Source: Mycolicibacterium sp. TUM20985 (lineage in GTDB: Bacteria > Actinomycetota > Actinomycetes > Mycobacteriales > Mycobacteriaceae). Taken from it: a stretch of DNA of 64,000 bases. The stretch spans positions 1,550,001-1,614,000 of the forward strand of contig NZ_AP027291.1 in assembly GCF_030295745.1 (NCBI RefSeq). Direction: 5' to 3'. Below the pieces are notes generated by a model. The model saw only the letters and a list, made by a program, of their open reading frames with translations. It searched no databases and was not told the DNA's origin. Below are positions 26,434 through 36,821 of the stretch, piece by piece. Position 1 is the stretch's first letter. Every line of letters starts with the position of its first letter. The position numbers and the translations under genes were made by a program.

Positions 26434-28654
26434 TTGGAGGACTTGGAGTAGAGGGTTCGAACCAGACCGCGGCCAGCGGTGGTAGCACCATGACCGCCGA
26501 CGCAGGGCGCCCGTGCGACGGCTCGTCGGTGGCCTCGACCGCACCGAAGTTGCCGATGCCCGAGCCGTTGTACACGTCGGAGTCGGTGTTGAGCACCTCA
26601 CGCCAGGTGCCGACGTGTGGCAGCCCGAGTCGGTAGTGCGCGTGCTCGGCTCCGGAGAAGTTGAACACGCAGGCCAACACGGACCCGTCGTCGCCGTACC
26701 GAAGGAAGCTCAGCACGTTGTTCGCCGAGTCGTTGGCGTCGATCCACGAGTAGCCCTCGTGGCTGGAGTCCCGCGACCAGAGGGCCCGACGGGACTTGTA
26801 GACCTCGTTGACGTCGCGAACCATGCGCTTGATGCCGCCGGAGAAGCCGTCCTCGTCCAACTGGAACCAGTCCAGGCCACGCTCCTCGGACCATTCGGCG
26901 CGTTGACCGAACTCCTGACCCATGAACAGCAGCTGCTTGCCCGGGTGAGCCCACTGGTAGGCGAGGAGACCGCGCACGCCGGCCGCCTTCATGTGGTCGT
27001 CACCCGGCATGCGTCCCCACAGAGTGCCCTTGCCGTGCACGACCTCGTCGTGGCTGATGGGCAGCACGAAGTTCTCGCTGAACGCATAGATCATCGAGAA
27101 TGTGATCTCGTGGTGGTGAAAGGTGCGGTGGATCGGGTCGCGCTGGATGAACGCCAGCGAGTCGTTCATCCAGCCCATGTTCCACTTCATCGAGAAGCCA
27201 AGGCCGCCAAGGCTCGTCGGTCGGGTGACGCCGGGCCACGACGTCGACTCCTCGGCGATGGTCACGATGCCGGGAGCGATCTTGTGGACGGTCGCGTTCA
27301 TCTCCTGCAGGAACTGCACCGCCTCGAGGTTCTCGCGCCCGCCGTAGATGTTGGGACTCCAGCCGCCCTCGGGTCGGGAGTAGTCGAGGTAGAGCATCGA
27401 CGCGACGGCGTCCACCCGCAACCCGTCGACGTGGTACTCCTGCAGCCAATAGAGCGCATTGGCCACCAGGAAGTTGCGCACCTCGGCGCGGCCGAAGTCG
27501 AATACGTAGGTGCCCCAGTCCAATTGCTCACCACGGCGGGGATCGGAGTGCTCATAGAGCGGGGTGCCGTCGAACCGCCCCAAAGCCCACGCGTCCTTCG
27601 GGAAGTGGGCGGGCACCCAGTCGACGAGTACGCCGATCCCTGCCTGGTGCAGCGAATCCACCAGGAAGCGGAAGTCATCGGGACTGCCCAGCCGCGACGT
27701 CGGCGCGTAGTACGAGGTGACCTGATAACCCCACGAACCGCCGAAGGGATGCTCGGCGACGGGCAGCAACTCGACGTGCGTAAATCCCTGTTCCACGACG
27801 TAATCGGTGAGCTCCGTGGCGAGTTCGCGATAGGTCAGACCCGGCCGCCACGACATCAGGTGCACCTCGTAGGTGCTCATCGGTTCGAACACCGGATTCT
27901 TCATGGCGCGTTCCGACATCCAGTCGTCGTCGCTCCACGTGTACTCGCTGATGTTGACGCGCGAGGCCCGCTGCGGCGGCACCTCGGTCGCGAACGCCAT
28001 GGGGTCGGCGCGCTCGGTGACGACGTCGTCGGCACCGTGGATGCGGAACTTGTAGAGCCCGTCGGTCGGGAAGCCGGGCCAGAAGACCTCCCAGACGCCC
28101 GTCGACCCGAGTGTGCGCAGCGGAGCCTCGTTGCCCGCCCAGTGGTTGAAGTCTGCGATCAGGCTGACGCCCTTGGCATTCGGCGCCCACACGGCGAAGG
28201 AAACACCTTCGACCTCGCCGTCGGGAGTGGTGAAGCTGCGCGGGTGGGCACCGAGGACCTCCCACAGCCGCTCGTGCCTGCCCTCGGAGAACAGGTGCAG
28301 GTCCATCTCGCCGAGGGTCGGCAGGAAGCGGTACGGGTCGGCCGCGGTGTGAACGTGGGGAGTGTCACCCTCGCCCGCATAGCTGACCTCCAGTCGGTAG
28401 TCGGCCAGGTCGGTGTACGGCACGGCCACGGCGAACAGGCCGGACTCGACGTGGGAGAACGGGAATCGTTCACCTCCGACGATCGCGACTACTGCCTGGG
28501 CATTCGGACGGAGCGTGCGGATGACGGTGTGGTCATCGTATTCGTGCGCTCCCAACACCGAGTGGGGATCGTGGTGGTGTCCACCCAGCAGGCGGCCGAG
28601 GTCGGCGTCGTCGGGGCGCAGGCGCGCTGTGGCGAGGTCATTGGTGCGGGTCAT
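26417..28654 (-). CDS. glgB: 1,4-alpha-glucan branching enzyme GlgB
   Basis: Introduces alpha-1,6 branches into the alpha-glucan. Its 745 residues give an N-terminal CBM48-type region (about 25-230), a GH13 barrel and an all-beta C-terminal domain. GH13 landmarks: DWVPAHFP (region I), [15 protein letters not shown] with the nucleophile Asp (region II), [10 protein letters not shown] with the acid Glu (region III) and [12 protein letters not shown] (region IV). ATG 28654 overlaps the TGA of glgE (TCAT 28651-28654), so the two are translationally coupled; the frame open to 28771 is not used. The C-terminus (SDFGA) is encoded within the palindromic repeat. Orthologue of Rv1326c. Confidence 0.97.
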   Translation of the reverse strand: MTRTNDLATARLRPDDADLGRLLGGHHHDPHSVLGAHEYDDHTVIRTLRPNAQAVVAIVGGERFPFSHVESGLFAVAVPYTDLADYRLEVSYAGEGDTPHVHTAADPYRFLPTLGEMDLHLFSEGRHERLWEVLGAHPRSFTTPDGEVEGVSFAVWAPNAKGVSLIADFNHWAGNEAPLRTLGSTGVWEVFWPGFPTDGLYKFRIHGADDVVTERADPMAFATEVPPQRASRVNISEYTWSDDDWMSERAMKNPVFEPMSTYEVHLMSWRPGLTYRELATELTDYVVEQGFTHVELLPVAEHPFGGSWGYQVTSYYAPTSRLGSPDDFRFLVDSLHQAGIGVLVDWVPAHFPKDAWALGRFDGTPLYEHSDPRRGEQLDWGTYVFDFGRAEVRNFLVANALYWLQEYHVDGLRVDAVASMLYLDYSRPEGGWSPNIYGGRENLEAVQFLQEMNATVHKIAPGIVTIAEESTSWPGVTRPTSLGGLGFSMKWNMGWMNDSLAFIQRDPIHRTFHHHEITFSMIYAFSENFVLPISHDEVVHGKGTLWGRMPGDDHMKAAGVRGLLAYQWAHPGKQLLFMGQEFGQRAEWSEERGLDWFQLDEDGFSGGIKRMVRDVNEVYKSRRALWSRDSSHEGYSWIDANDSANNVLSFLRYGDDGSVLACVFNFSGAEHAHYRLGLPHVGTWREVLNTDSDVYNGSGIGNFGAVEATDEPSHGRPASAVMVLPPLAAVWFEPSTPSPPSDFGA

Positions 28655-30750
28655 GAGAGTTTTTCCCTCCGAAGCAACTCGAGCCGCTTGTCGATCGGTA
28701 TTGACGGCATGTTCAGGACGTGGGCGACGGCGCGCACTGGGTCGATGCGAACGTAATTGGCGTTGCCCCATTGGTATTCGTCGCCGGTGATTTCATCGCG
28801 CACCCAGAATCGGTCGTAGTCGGCCATCCCCAGCGCGGCCATGTCGAGCCACAGGGTGGATTCCTCCGGGCCGAACGGGTTCAACGTCACCACCACCAGC
28901 ACGCAATCGCCGGTGATGGGGTCGAACTTGCTGTAGGCCAGCAGCGCGTCGTTGTCGATGGCGTGGAACTTGATGGTGCGCAGTTGGCTCAACGCGGGGT
29001 GGAGTTTGCGGATTTCGTTCAGGCGCGTCAGGAACGGCTCGAGCGATCGACCCGACGCCAGGGCGGCATCGAAGTCGCGGGGTCGCAGTTCGTACTTCTC
29101 GGAGTCCAGGTACTCCTCGCTGCCCTCCCGGACGGCCTGATGCTCGAACAGTTCGTAGCCGGAGTAGACCCCCCACGTCGGGCTCATCGTCGCGGCCATC
29201 GCCGCCCGGATCGCGAACATTCCGGGCCCGCCGTACTGGAGGCTCTCGTGCAGAATGTCTGGCGTGTTGACCCACAAACTCTGGCGGGCGTAATCGGCGT
29301 GCTCGGCGATCTGCTCGCCGAACTCCTGCAACTCCCACTTGGCCGTGCGCCAGGTGAAGTAGGTGTACGACTGCGTGTATCCGAGCTTGGCCAGCCCGAA
29401 CAGACGCGCGGGGCGGGTGAAGGCCTCGGCCAGGAACAGCACGTCGGGGTCGACGTTCTTGGCCTCACCGATCAGCCAGGCCCAGAAGTTCGGCGGTTTG
29501 GTGTGCGGGTTGTCCACCCGAAACACCTTGACGCCGTGAGACATCCAGAACTTGACGACGCGAAGCACTTCGGCGTAGATGCCCGCCGGATCGTTGTCGA
29601 AGTTGACCGGATAGATGTCCTGGTACTTCTTGGGCGGGTTCTCGGCGTAGGCAATGGTGCCGTCGGGCAGGACGGTGAACCACTCGGGGTGGTCCTTGGC
29701 CCACGGGTGGTCCGGCGCGCACTGCAATGCCAAGTCGAGCGCGACCTCGAGGCCCTCGCCGCGGGCTTGTTCGACGAAGTCGTCGAAGTCCTCGATCGTG
29801 CCGAGGGCCGGATGCACCGCGTCGTGCCCGCCCTCGTCACTGCCGATCGCCCACGGCGAGCCCACGTCCCTCGGCGCCGCGGTCACGCTGTTGTTGCGCC
29901 CCTTGCGGTGCACCTTTCCGATCGGGTGGATCGGCGGCAGGTAGACGATGTCGAAACCCATCCGGGCGATGCGCGGCAGCGTCTTGGTGGCCGTCGCGAA
30001 CGTGCCGTGCACGGGTTTGCCGTCACCGTCCCAGCCACCCGTCGAGCGCGGAAAGATCTCGTACCAGGCGCTGAAGCGCGCCAGGGGTCGATCGACCCAC
30101 ACGCCGTACTGGTTTCCGCGCGTGATCAACTCCCGCAGCGGATAGTCGTGCAGCAGCACGGTCACTTCGGGGGCGAGCGCGGCACCGGCCCGGGTGAACG
30201 GGTCGCCCGCTGTGCGGAGGTTCTTCGCCGCCTCCAATAGGGGATAGCGGTCTTGGCGCGGCACACCGGTAGAGGCGCGTTCGAAGAGTTGCGCGCCGAT
30301 CAGGAGGTCGTTGTCGAGTTCGGCCTCACCTTGTCCGGCGTTCAGCTTGGCCGTGACGTTCTTGCGCCACGTGGCGATCGGGTCTCCCCAGCCGTCCACC
30401 CGGAACGTCCACAGCCCGACGGTGTCGGGAACGAACTGCCCGTGGAAGAAGTCGGGTTCAGCACCCGGCTCCATGGGCAGTCGCTGTGGCTTGACCCGCT
30501 GGGAGAGGCCGACGACCTCCTCGATCGGCACCGCCTCCACGTGGGGGGCGGCCAATCCGGCGGGCGCCGCCGCCAGCTGGGGATAGGTGTCTCCGTGATA
30601 GCGGACCACCAGCGTCGCAGACACCGCGTCATGGCCCTCTCGCCAGACCACCGCATTGACCGGGACCACTTCGCCGACCACGGCCTTGGCCGGATACCGG
30701 CCATGCGAAACCACGGGCGCGACGTCATCGATCTCGATTCGTCCGGCCAC
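28651..30750 (-). CDS. glgE: Alpha-1,4-glucan:maltose-1-phosphate maltosyltransferase GlgE
   Basis: Extends alpha-1,4-glucans with maltosyl units from alpha-maltose 1-phosphate, the key step of the mycobacterial GlgE pathway. About 699 residues: a beta-rich N-terminal domain, an inserted helical dimer region near 120-200 and a GH13_3 barrel. The nucleophile Asp is in [17 protein letters not shown] and the acid Glu in [10 protein letters not shown]. The phosphate-site segment [15 protein letters not shown] is typical. Two adjacent GTG codons (30753, 30750) can start; AGGAG has better spacing for 30750. It is divergent from glgP with a 156-base gap and co-transcribed with glgB. Orthologue of Rv1327c. 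Confidence 0.97.
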   Translation of the reverse strand: MAGRIEIDDVAPVVSHGRYPAKAVVGEVVPVNAVVWREGHDAVSATLVVRYHGDTYPQLAAAPAGLAAPHVEAVPIEEVVGLSQRVKPQRLPMEPGAEPDFFHGQFVPDTVGLWTFRVDGWGDPIATWRKNVTAKLNAGQGEAELDNDLLIGAQLFERASTGVPRQDRYPLLEAAKNLRTAGDPFTRAGAALAPEVTVLLHDYPLRELITRGNQYGVWVDRPLARFSAWYEIFPRSTGGWDGDGKPVHGTFATATKTLPRIARMGFDIVYLPPIHPIGKVHRKGRNNSVTAAPRDVGSPWAIGSDEGGHDAVHPALGTIEDFDDFVEQARGEGLEVALDLALQCAPDHPWAKDHPEWFTVLPDGTIAYAENPPKKYQDIYPVNFDNDPAGIYAEVLRVVKFWMSHGVKVFRVDNPHTKPPNFWAWLIGEAKNVDPDVLFLAEAFTRPARLFGLAKLGYTQSYTYFTWRTAKWELQEFGEQIAEHADYARQSLWVNTPDILHESLQYGGPGMFAIRAAMAATMSPTWGVYSGYELFEHQAVREGSEEYLDSEKYELRPRDFDAALASGRSLEPFLTRLNEIRKLHPALSQLRTIKFHAIDNDALLAYSKFDPITGDCVLVVVTLNPFGPEESTLWLDMAALGMADYDRFWVRDEITGDEYQWGNANYVRIDPVRAVAHVLNMPSIPIDKRLELLRREKLS

Positions 30751-30909
30751 CACTTCTCCTCACGCCCACGGATCGACCGGGGGCTGTCGTGTCATCGATT
30801 ACCTCGTCGCGCCCTATACCCACCGTAGTGTCCGGCTCAACCCCATGGGCCGGATGTCATCACGATCGGTCTCCCGCGCGGACCCGTCGAGTCGGTAGGG
30901 TGAAGTCGC

Positions 30910-33537
30910 GTGAAGGCGCTACGAAGGTTCACCGTCCGTGCCCACCTACCCGAGCGTCTCGCGGCACTCGAACGACTCTCGGTCAACCTGCGATGGTCGT
31001 GGGATACGCCGACGCAAGAGTTGTTCGCCACAATCGATTCCGACCTGTGGGAACAGTTGGGTCAGGACCCGGTCGCGCTTCTTGGCGGGGTGAATCCCAA
31101 GCGACTCGACGAGCTTGCCGGCGATGACGCGTTCCTGAGTCGGCTCGACTACCTGGCGGCTGCGTTGGACACCTATCTGACCCGTCCCATGTGGTATCAG
31201 GAGATGCAGAAGGATGACGCGACAGGCTCCTGGCCGACCGGCATCGCCTACTTCTCCATGGAGTTCGGCGTCTCCGAGGTGCTGCCGAACTATTCGGGCG
31301 GGCTTGGCATCCTGGCCGGCGACCACCTGAAGTCGGCATCCGACCTCGGGCTTCCGCTGATCGCGGTGGGGTTGTACTACCGGTCGGGATACTTCCGCCA
31401 GTCCCTGACCGCCGACGGTTGGCAACACGAGGACTACCCACCACTCGATCCGCAGGGCTTGCCGTTGCGACTGTTGACCGACGCTGCGGGGCAACCCGTG
31501 CTGATCGGCCTCGCCATGCCCGACGCCGGCGAGCTCAAGGCCAGGGTGTGGGTGGCGCAGGTCGGACGAATTCCGTTGCTGCTGTTGGATTCCGACATCC
31601 CCGAAACCGAACACGAACTGCGCTCGGTGACCGATCGGCTGTATGGCGGCGATCAGGAGCACCGGATCAAGCAGGAACTCCTGGCCGGCATCGGCGGCGT
31701 GCGGGCGATCAGGGCGTTCACCGCCGTCGAGGGGTTGCCGGAACCGCAGGTGTTCCACATGAACGAGGGCCACGCCGGATTCCTGGGCGTCGAACGGATC
31801 CGTGAGCTCGTCACCGACGGGGGGCTCGACTTCGACACGGCGCTGGCCGTGGTCCGGTCGAGCACGGTGTTCACCACCCACACGCCGGTGCCCGCAGGCA
31901 TCGACCGGTTCCCCGTCGAGATGGTCGAACGGTACTTCGGCGGCCGCGGGACGACGGCAGATCTTGCAGCCAGTGACTCCTCCGCGCTGCTGCCCGGCGT
32001 GCCCGTCGATCGGATCATCGGGTTCGGCGCCGAGGAGGAGGACCCGTCGAAGTTCAACATGGCCCACATGGGTCTGCGGTTGGCGCAGCGCGCCAACGGG
32101 GTGTCTCTCTTGCACGGCCGGGTGAGCCGGGGCATGTTCAACGATCTGTGGCCGGGGTTCGATCAGGACGAGGTGCCCATCGGGTCCATCACCAACGGCG
32201 TGCACGCCCCGACGTGGGCTGCCCCGCAGTGGCTGGAACTCGGCCGCGAACTCGTCGGCGACGAAGGGTTGCGCTCGCCCAACGAGCCCGCGGTCTGGCA
32301 GCGGCTGCAGGAGGTCGACCCGGGGCACCTGTGGTGGATCCGGTCCCAGCTGCGCTCGCTGTTGATCGACGACGTGCGGCGACGGCTGCGGCGTTCGTGG
32401 CTGGAGCGGGGTGCGGCCGATGCCGAATTGGGTTGGATCGCAGATGCCTTCGATCCGAACGTGCTGACGGTCGGATTCGCCAGGCGGGTGCCGACCTACA
32501 AGCGGCTGACGTTGATGTTGCGGGACCCGGAGCGCTTGGAGAAGCTGCTACTCGACGAGCAGCGACCGGTGCAGTTGATCGTGGCGGGCAAGTCTCATCC
32601 CGCCGATGACGGCGGCAAGGCGTTGATCCAGCAGGTCGTGCGGTTCGCCGACCGGCCCGAGGTGCGCCATCGCATCGCCTTCCTACCCGACTACGACATG
32701 TCGATGGCCCGGTTCCTCTACTGGGGTTGCGACGTGTGGCTCAACAATCCGCTGCGACCTTTGGAGGCGTGTGGCACGTCGGGGATGAAGAGCGCCCTCA
32801 ATGGTGGTCTGAACCTGTCGATCCGCGACGGGTGGTGGGACGAGTGGTACGACGGCGAGAACGGCTGGGAGATCCCGACGGCCGACGGACTCGCCGACGA
32901 GGCGCGGCGCGACGACCTGGAGGCCGCCGCCCTCTACGAACTGCTCGAGAAGTCCGTGACGGCGCGATTCTACGAACGCGACGAACACGGGATCCCGCGT
33001 CGTTGGATGGAGATGGTGCGGCACACGCTGCAGGTGTTGGGGCCAAAGGTGTTGGCGTCGCGGATGGTTCGCGACTACACCGAGAAGTACTACGTACCGG
33101 CGGCGCAGTCGCTGCACCGCACCGTGGAGGCGGTCGAGGGCGTGCCGTTCGGCGCGGCACACGACCTGGCGGCGTACTGCGAGCGCGCCCGGAACGCCTG
33201 GCCGAAGGTGAAGATCACCGACGTCGACGGCTACGGGTTGCCGGACACTCCGCTGCTCGGCTCGGAACTGACGCTGACCGCCATGGTGCACCTCGAGGAC
33301 CTGCGGCCCGACGAGGTGGTCGTCCAGGCCGCCGTGGGCAGGGTGGACGCCAGCGATGCGCTGCTCGATCCCGTCACGGTGCCGATGACCCACACCGGCT
33401 CCGCCGACGGCAAGGAGATCTTCTCGACCACGACCGCTCTGCAGGTCGCCGGCCGGGTCGGATACACCGTTCGGGTGCTCCCTCACCATCGGTTGCTCGC
33501 CGCCGACGACGAGCTGGGTCTCGTCACGTTGGCGTGA
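30910..33537 (+). CDS. glgP: Alpha-glucan phosphorylase GlgP
   Basis: Releases glucose 1-phosphate from alpha-glucan using phosphate and pyridoxal phosphate. The 875 residues are of the short archaeal/actinobacterial type (DUF3417 N-terminal domain PERLAALERLSVNLRWSWDT, then the phosphorylase core). Visible are the substrate loop FSMEFGVSEVLPNYSGGLGI, VFHMNEGHAGF, and the PLP-binding lysine region EACGTSGMKSALNGGLNLSI. GTG 30910 is the natural start; TAGGGT lies eight bases before it. It is divergent from glgE-glgB and orthologous to Rv1328. The last bases of its gene overlap the start of the Vgb-like gene. Confidence 0.96.
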   Translation: MKALRRFTVRAHLPERLAALERLSVNLRWSWDTPTQELFATIDSDLWEQLGQDPVALLGGVNPKRLDELAGDDAFLSRLDYLAAALDTYLTRPMWYQEMQKDDATGSWPTGIAYFSMEFGVSEVLPNYSGGLGILAGDHLKSASDLGLPLIAVGLYYRSGYFRQSLTADGWQHEDYPPLDPQGLPLRLLTDAAGQPVLIGLAMPDAGELKARVWVAQVGRIPLLLLDSDIPETEHELRSVTDRLYGGDQEHRIKQELLAGIGGVRAIRAFTAVEGLPEPQVFHMNEGHAGFLGVERIRELVTDGGLDFDTALAVVRSSTVFTTHTPVPAGIDRFPVEMVERYFGGRGTTADLAASDSSALLPGVPVDRIIGFGAEEEDPSKFNMAHMGLRLAQRANGVSLLHGRVSRGMFNDLWPGFDQDEVPIGSITNGVHAPTWAAPQWLELGRELVGDEGLRSPNEPAVWQRLQEVDPGHLWWIRSQLRSLLIDDVRRRLRRSWLERGAADAELGWIADAFDPNVLTVGFARRVPTYKRLTLMLRDPERLEKLLLDEQRPVQLIVAGKSHPADDGGKALIQQVVRFADRPEVRHRIAFLPDYDMSMARFLYWGCDVWLNNPLRPLEACGTSGMKSALNGGLNLSIRDGWWDEWYDGENGWEIPTADGLADEARRDDLEAAALYELLEKSVTARFYERDEHGIPRRWMEMVRHTLQVLGPKVLASRMVRDYTEKYYVPAAQSLHRTVEAVEGVPFGAAHDLAAYCERARNAWPKVKITDVDGYGLPDTPLLGSELTLTAMVHLEDLRPDEVVVQAAVGRVDASDALLDPVTVPMTHTGSADGKEIFSTTTALQVAGRVGYTVRVLPHHRLLAADDELGLVTLA

Positions 33538-34382
33538 GCCGCATCTTCGAGGTCGCCGTCGACGGGGGGCCGTACGCGCTGGCGGCGGGATCGGACGGTG
33601 CCATGTGGGTGACGCTGGTGCACCGGGGTGCGATTGCGCGGGTCACCCACGACGGGGACCTGGAGGTGTATCCGCTGGCGCCGGACAGCAAGCCGTCGAT
33701 CATCACGGCCGGGCCCGACGGCGCGCTGTGGTTCACGTGTGCGGGCGACGACCGGATCGGGCGGATCTCGACGGAAGGTGAGCTCACGGCCTTCGAATTG
33801 CGTTCGGGCAGTGTGCCTCTCGGCATCACCGCCGGGGCGGACGGGGCGCTGTGGTTCGCCGCGTCGGGCACCGGCGTGATCGGCCGGATCACCGTCGACG
33901 GCGAGATCGGCGAGGTGGCCGCGCCGGGTGGGATGCCGTCGATGATCGCGTCCGGACCCGACGGCGCGCTGTGGTTCACGTTGAACCAGGCCAACGCGAT
34001 CGGTCGACTCGACCGCGACGTGGTGACCCTGCGCAAGCTGCCGACGCCGGGCGCCGGCCCCGTCGGCATCGCGGGCACGCACGACGACGCGGTGTGGTTC
34101 ACCGAGATCCTCGCCGACAAGGTGGGGCGCATTCCGTTGCACGAGGCGATGCAGGAGCTGGATCTGCCGGGCAAGCCGCACGCGGTGATCGCCGATCCGG
34201 TCGGTGGGGTGTGGGTCAGCCTGTGGGGTGCCGATCAGATCGCCCGCGTCAGCGCCGATGGCGAGGTGGCGATCATCGATCTCCCCGCGGGCAGTGATCC
34301 GCACGGGCTGGCGATCGGGCCCGACGGAGCATTGTGGGTGGCGCTGGAAGCCGGCTTCGTCATGCGTCTGCCGACGGTGTGA
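33534..34382 (+). CDS. Virginiamycin B lyase (Vgb)-like seven-bladed beta-propeller
   Basis: A 282-residue cytosolic propeller made of about seven repeats of the pattern (I)-T-A-G-P-D-G-A-L-W-F-T. True Vgb opens streptogramin B lactones by elimination, using His and Glu in the later blades. Here the last blade has PHGLAIGPDGALWVALE: the His is present but the Glu is one place later than in the WFTE pattern of an earlier blade (AVWFTEILADKVGRI), and the preceding blade reads VWVSLW. Lyase activity is therefore doubtful. GTG 33534 overlaps the TGA of glgP (GTGA), implying translational coupling to glycogen breakdown. It may instead be a binding or structural propeller. Confidence 0.8.
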   Translation: MSRIFEVAVDGGPYALAAGSDGAMWVTLVHRGAIARVTHDGDLEVYPLAPDSKPSIITAGPDGALWFTCAGDDRIGRISTEGELTAFELRSGSVPLGITAGADGALWFAASGTGVIGRITVDGEIGEVAAPGGMPSMIASGPDGALWFTLNQANAIGRLDRDVVTLRKLPTPGAGPVGIAGTHDDAVWFTEILADKVGRIPLHEAMQELDLPGKPHAVIADPVGGVWVSLWGADQIARVSADGEVAIIDLPAGSDPHGLAIGPDGALWVALEAGFVMRLPTV

Positions 34383-34401
34383 TCGACACGTTTGGGCACT
34401 C

Positions 34402-34424
34402 CGCGTAGCAGGCCCTACTACGCG
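34402..34424. repeat. Inverted repeat between the Vgb-like and mspA genes
   Basis: Perfect 7-bp arms CGCGTAG and CTACGCG around a 9-base loop, 20 bases after the Vgb-like stop. It could be a weak terminator or an operator in the porin promoter region. No T-run follows. Confidence 0.4.
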
Positions 34425-34463
34425 CTGTAAGTTCGGCCAGAACCGTCAATGAGGGAGTTCGTC

Positions 34464-35195
34464 GTGCGCCGTCGCCACCTGGAAGTCATGGCCGTCTGCG
34501 TGTCGATCGTCGTGTTGACTCCCGTGCCGGTGGCCGGCGCCGACCCCGATCCGGGTGGCCAACCGGTGGCGGCCGTGGAACCGGCACCCGACGCGGCGCC
34601 GCCCATCGACGACGGCCGTGTCGTATCGCCGCCGCCGCAGATGCTCAAGACGCCGGACGGCTGGACGCTGACCTTGTCGGCCAAGGACGAGACGCAGATG
34701 ATCAGTGCACCTCTGACCACCGCGCTCTCCTCACGCGAATACGTGGTCGGCGGGACGTTCACGGGTTCGCTGGCCGGCCCCGAGGAGGCCGAGGTTCCTG
34801 GCGGCACGATCGAGGTGGGCTACCAGATCGGCTGCGGCATCGACATGAGTACGTCGAACGGTGTCTCGCTGACCGGCACGGTCGGGCTCAACTCGTCGTT
34901 GGGCATCCTCGGGACCGATGTCATCTCCCCTGAGCCGGACGGCATCCTGCCGGGCATCGGCGGCAACATCGGCGGCGGTGTGACCGTAGGTCTGAAGCCG
35001 GGCATCATCAACGTCGTCCCGGTGACGAAGAAGGATTACGAGGGCGCCGAACCGTGGGTCATGATCAGTAACTTCCACGTCAAGATCGACGGCTGCGTGG
35101 GCCAGTCCTTCATTCGGTCGTACGCGTTCTTGAGCCGTTCGACCAAGATGTCCGACGCGATCGTGGCCTACTACGGCGAGACCAAGGTCGTCTGA
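34464..35195 (+). CDS. MspA family porin
   Basis: Outer-membrane (mycomembrane) porin of the MspA type, forming an octameric beta-barrel for small hydrophilic solutes. A signal peptide (VMAVCVSIVVLTPVPVAGA) and a Pro/Ala-rich spacer precede the porin domain. Typical stretches are TPDGWTLTLSAKDETQMISA, YVVGGTFTGSL, TIEVGYQIGCGIDMSTSNGV and YAFLSRSTKMSDAIVAYYGE. Compared with classic MspA it has two cysteines (in YQIGCGID and KIDGCVG) and no Asp-Asp constriction pair, so its selectivity probably differs. GTG 34464 has AGGGAG six bases upstream and is preferred to ATG 34449. Absence of this gene from M. tuberculosis fits a fast-growing host. Confidence 0.92.
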   Translation: MRRRHLEVMAVCVSIVVLTPVPVAGADPDPGGQPVAAVEPAPDAAPPIDDGRVVSPPPQMLKTPDGWTLTLSAKDETQMISAPLTTALSSREYVVGGTFTGSLAGPEEAEVPGGTIEVGYQIGCGIDMSTSNGVSLTGTVGLNSSLGILGTDVISPEPDGILPGIGGNIGGGVTVGLKPGIINVVPVTKKDYEGAEPWVMISNFHVKIDGCVGQSFIRSYAFLSRSTKMSDAIVAYYGETKVV

Positions 35196-35200
35196 GCCCA

Positions 35201-35253
35201 GCGATTTCGGCGCGTTCCCGTTCGCTCAACGAACGTTTTCGCGCCGAAATCGC
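35201..35253. repeat. 53-bp nested palindrome, copy 2
   Basis: Same length and outline as copy 1, centred on 35227. The outer 14-bp arms GCGATTTCGGCGCG are perfect, the junction bases differ (TTCC left, TTTT right), and the inner arms are CGTTCG and CGAACG. It begins five bases after the mspA stop and ends 14 bases before the convergent metallopeptidase stop, where a shared terminator would be useful. Confidence 0.92.
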
Positions 35254-35267
35254 GACGGGTGAGGGGT

Positions 35268-36704
35268 TTAGTCGAAGCGTTTGAAGCAGCGGTCCAGGTC
35301 GCCGAGCACGCCCACCCGGAAGGCGTCGATGCGCGAGAAGCCCGACGGCACCGAATCGCCGTTGACGTCGCTGGCCACCAGACCGTTGACCAGGATGCCC
35401 GACACGGCCTCGTCGACGTCGCCGGCCGTCAGCGCGATGGTGTCTCCGCCGGGGGTGGTGATGTTCTCGGTCATCTTGACGGTCGCGACTCCGGTCAGAC
35501 ACGCGGTGCGCAGCGCGGCCTCGGCGTTGTCGAGCGCAACGCCGCCGCGTTCGTTCTGGATCGACTGCATGAAGCGCGAGACCACCACCGAGTAGGCCGT
35601 GTTGTCGCCGGTGACGACCCCGCTGTCATCGGCGTTCTGCGCGCCCAACTCCTGGAGGGCGGGCAGGTCGACCGTGATCGTGTTGGTCGCCGGGCAGTAC
35701 GACGCCGGTCCGCCGACGCGGGCGTCGGGGCACTCGCCGTCGGTGAAGCTCAGCTGCGGCGGATCGGCGGGGCTGAAGACGACGTTCATGGCGTCGACGA
35801 TGGACTGCACCGACTCCCTGGTGACCGGCAGCTCGCCGGTCTGGTCGTCGGGCAGTAGCAGCGGCAGATCGCCGCGGCGCTGCTTGATCTCCTCGAGGTC
35901 GATCGCCGCGCACGACGCCGCGCCGTCGGTGAACCCGAACTGGAACGCCGACACCCGCTCGAAGGCCGAACCGTGTTCGTCCTCGCCGACCTCGGAGTCG
36001 CTCTCGTTGAGCAGCGGGTCGCGGAAGGCGATCACCGCCGCGAGCAGGTTGTTGAGGCCGTCGGCGGTGCTGAGCGTGAAGCGCGGGGAGTTGCCCTCGG
36101 CCACCCAGCGCATGTACACCCCCGCCAGGCAGTCGGCCTGCTGCTCGCCGACGATGGTCGGCGTCTTCTCACTGGTCAGATCCGCCTGGTGCGCCACCGA
36201 GTGCCCGTACTCATGGGCCAGCACCATGCTCACCGCCATGTCGCCGTTGGCGTCGCGCAACTGCGGAAGCAGCTCACCGCGGTCCCAGCCGATGGTGTTC
36301 TCGTCGAAGCAATACCCGGCGTTGACCAACCCGGCGACGTTGTCGCCACAGAACGCGACGTCCTCGTAGTCGGTGGAATCCCACGAGACCAGCTCCTCGA
36401 CGGGGGTGAACTCCCCGTCGAAGGTCTCACCGAAGCGGCTGGCCCAGAACTCCTCGATATCGCTGACCGCACTGGCGGCGAGGTCGTCGATCTTGCCGCC
36501 GTCGGTGTTGCTCACGTCGCGAGACGGAGCCTCGGCGTCATCGCGCAGGCCCGTCGGGCCGTTCACCGCGGGCATGCCCGCCACGCTGAAGGGGTCGGCG
36601 AACACCGAGACCGGCGTGCCCTGCAACGTCGTCGCGCACGACGTCAGGAGCAGGGTGGTGCCGACCAGACCCAACACGCTGCCCGCGAGGTGCCGTCGCT
36701 TCAT
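35268..36704 (-). CDS. Predicted zinc metallopeptidase lipoprotein (YpfJ-like)
   Basis: A 478-residue exported lipoprotein. The signal peptide (GSVLGLVGTTLLLTSC) has the lipobox LTSC, and anchoring at that Cys is expected. The catalytic zinc motif HExxH is in VLAHEYGHSVAHQ. A further conserved stretch, QADCLAGVYMRWVA, supplies the family D-C-x-x-G pattern of putative neutral zinc metallopeptidases. Substrates of this family are unknown. ATG 36704 is preferred because it places the lipobox correctly; the frame is open to 36749. The gene lies between the mspA porin and dinG, an insertion relative to M. tuberculosis. Confidence 0.88.
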   Translation of the reverse strand: MKRRHLAGSVLGLVGTTLLLTSCATTLQGTPVSVFADPFSVAGMPAVNGPTGLRDDAEAPSRDVSNTDGGKIDDLAASAVSDIEEFWASRFGETFDGEFTPVEELVSWDSTDYEDVAFCGDNVAGLVNAGYCFDENTIGWDRGELLPQLRDANGDMAVSMVLAHEYGHSVAHQADLTSEKTPTIVGEQQADCLAGVYMRWVAEGNSPRFTLSTADGLNNLLAAVIAFRDPLLNESDSEVGEDEHGSAFERVSAFQFGFTDGAASCAAIDLEEIKQRRGDLPLLLPDDQTGELPVTRESVQSIVDAMNVVFSPADPPQLSFTDGECPDARVGGPASYCPATNTITVDLPALQELGAQNADDSGVVTGDNTAYSVVVSRFMQSIQNERGGVALDNAEAALRTACLTGVATVKMTENITTPGGDTIALTAGDVDEAVSGILVNGLVASDVNGDSVPSGFSRIDAFRVGVLGDLDRCFKRFD

Positions 36705-36821
36705 CGCCGCCCTTTCGTCTCCGTCCGGCCGGGACGGCGCGCACGTCAATTTCAGCCAGGATAGTGACAGCGGAGCACCCCGATCCCAAGTTCGGCCGCC
36801 GACGCCGACGTGACCTGCGCC

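Noticed and set aside
26513..28756. 747-codon plus-strand ORF opposite glgB
   Set aside because: Antisense shadow in high-GC DNA; it has no family motifs, whereas glgB carries all GH13 regions.
32727..33533. Long upstream extension of the Vgb-like ORF
   Set aside because: It runs through glgP in another frame; the propeller repeats begin only at GTG 33534.
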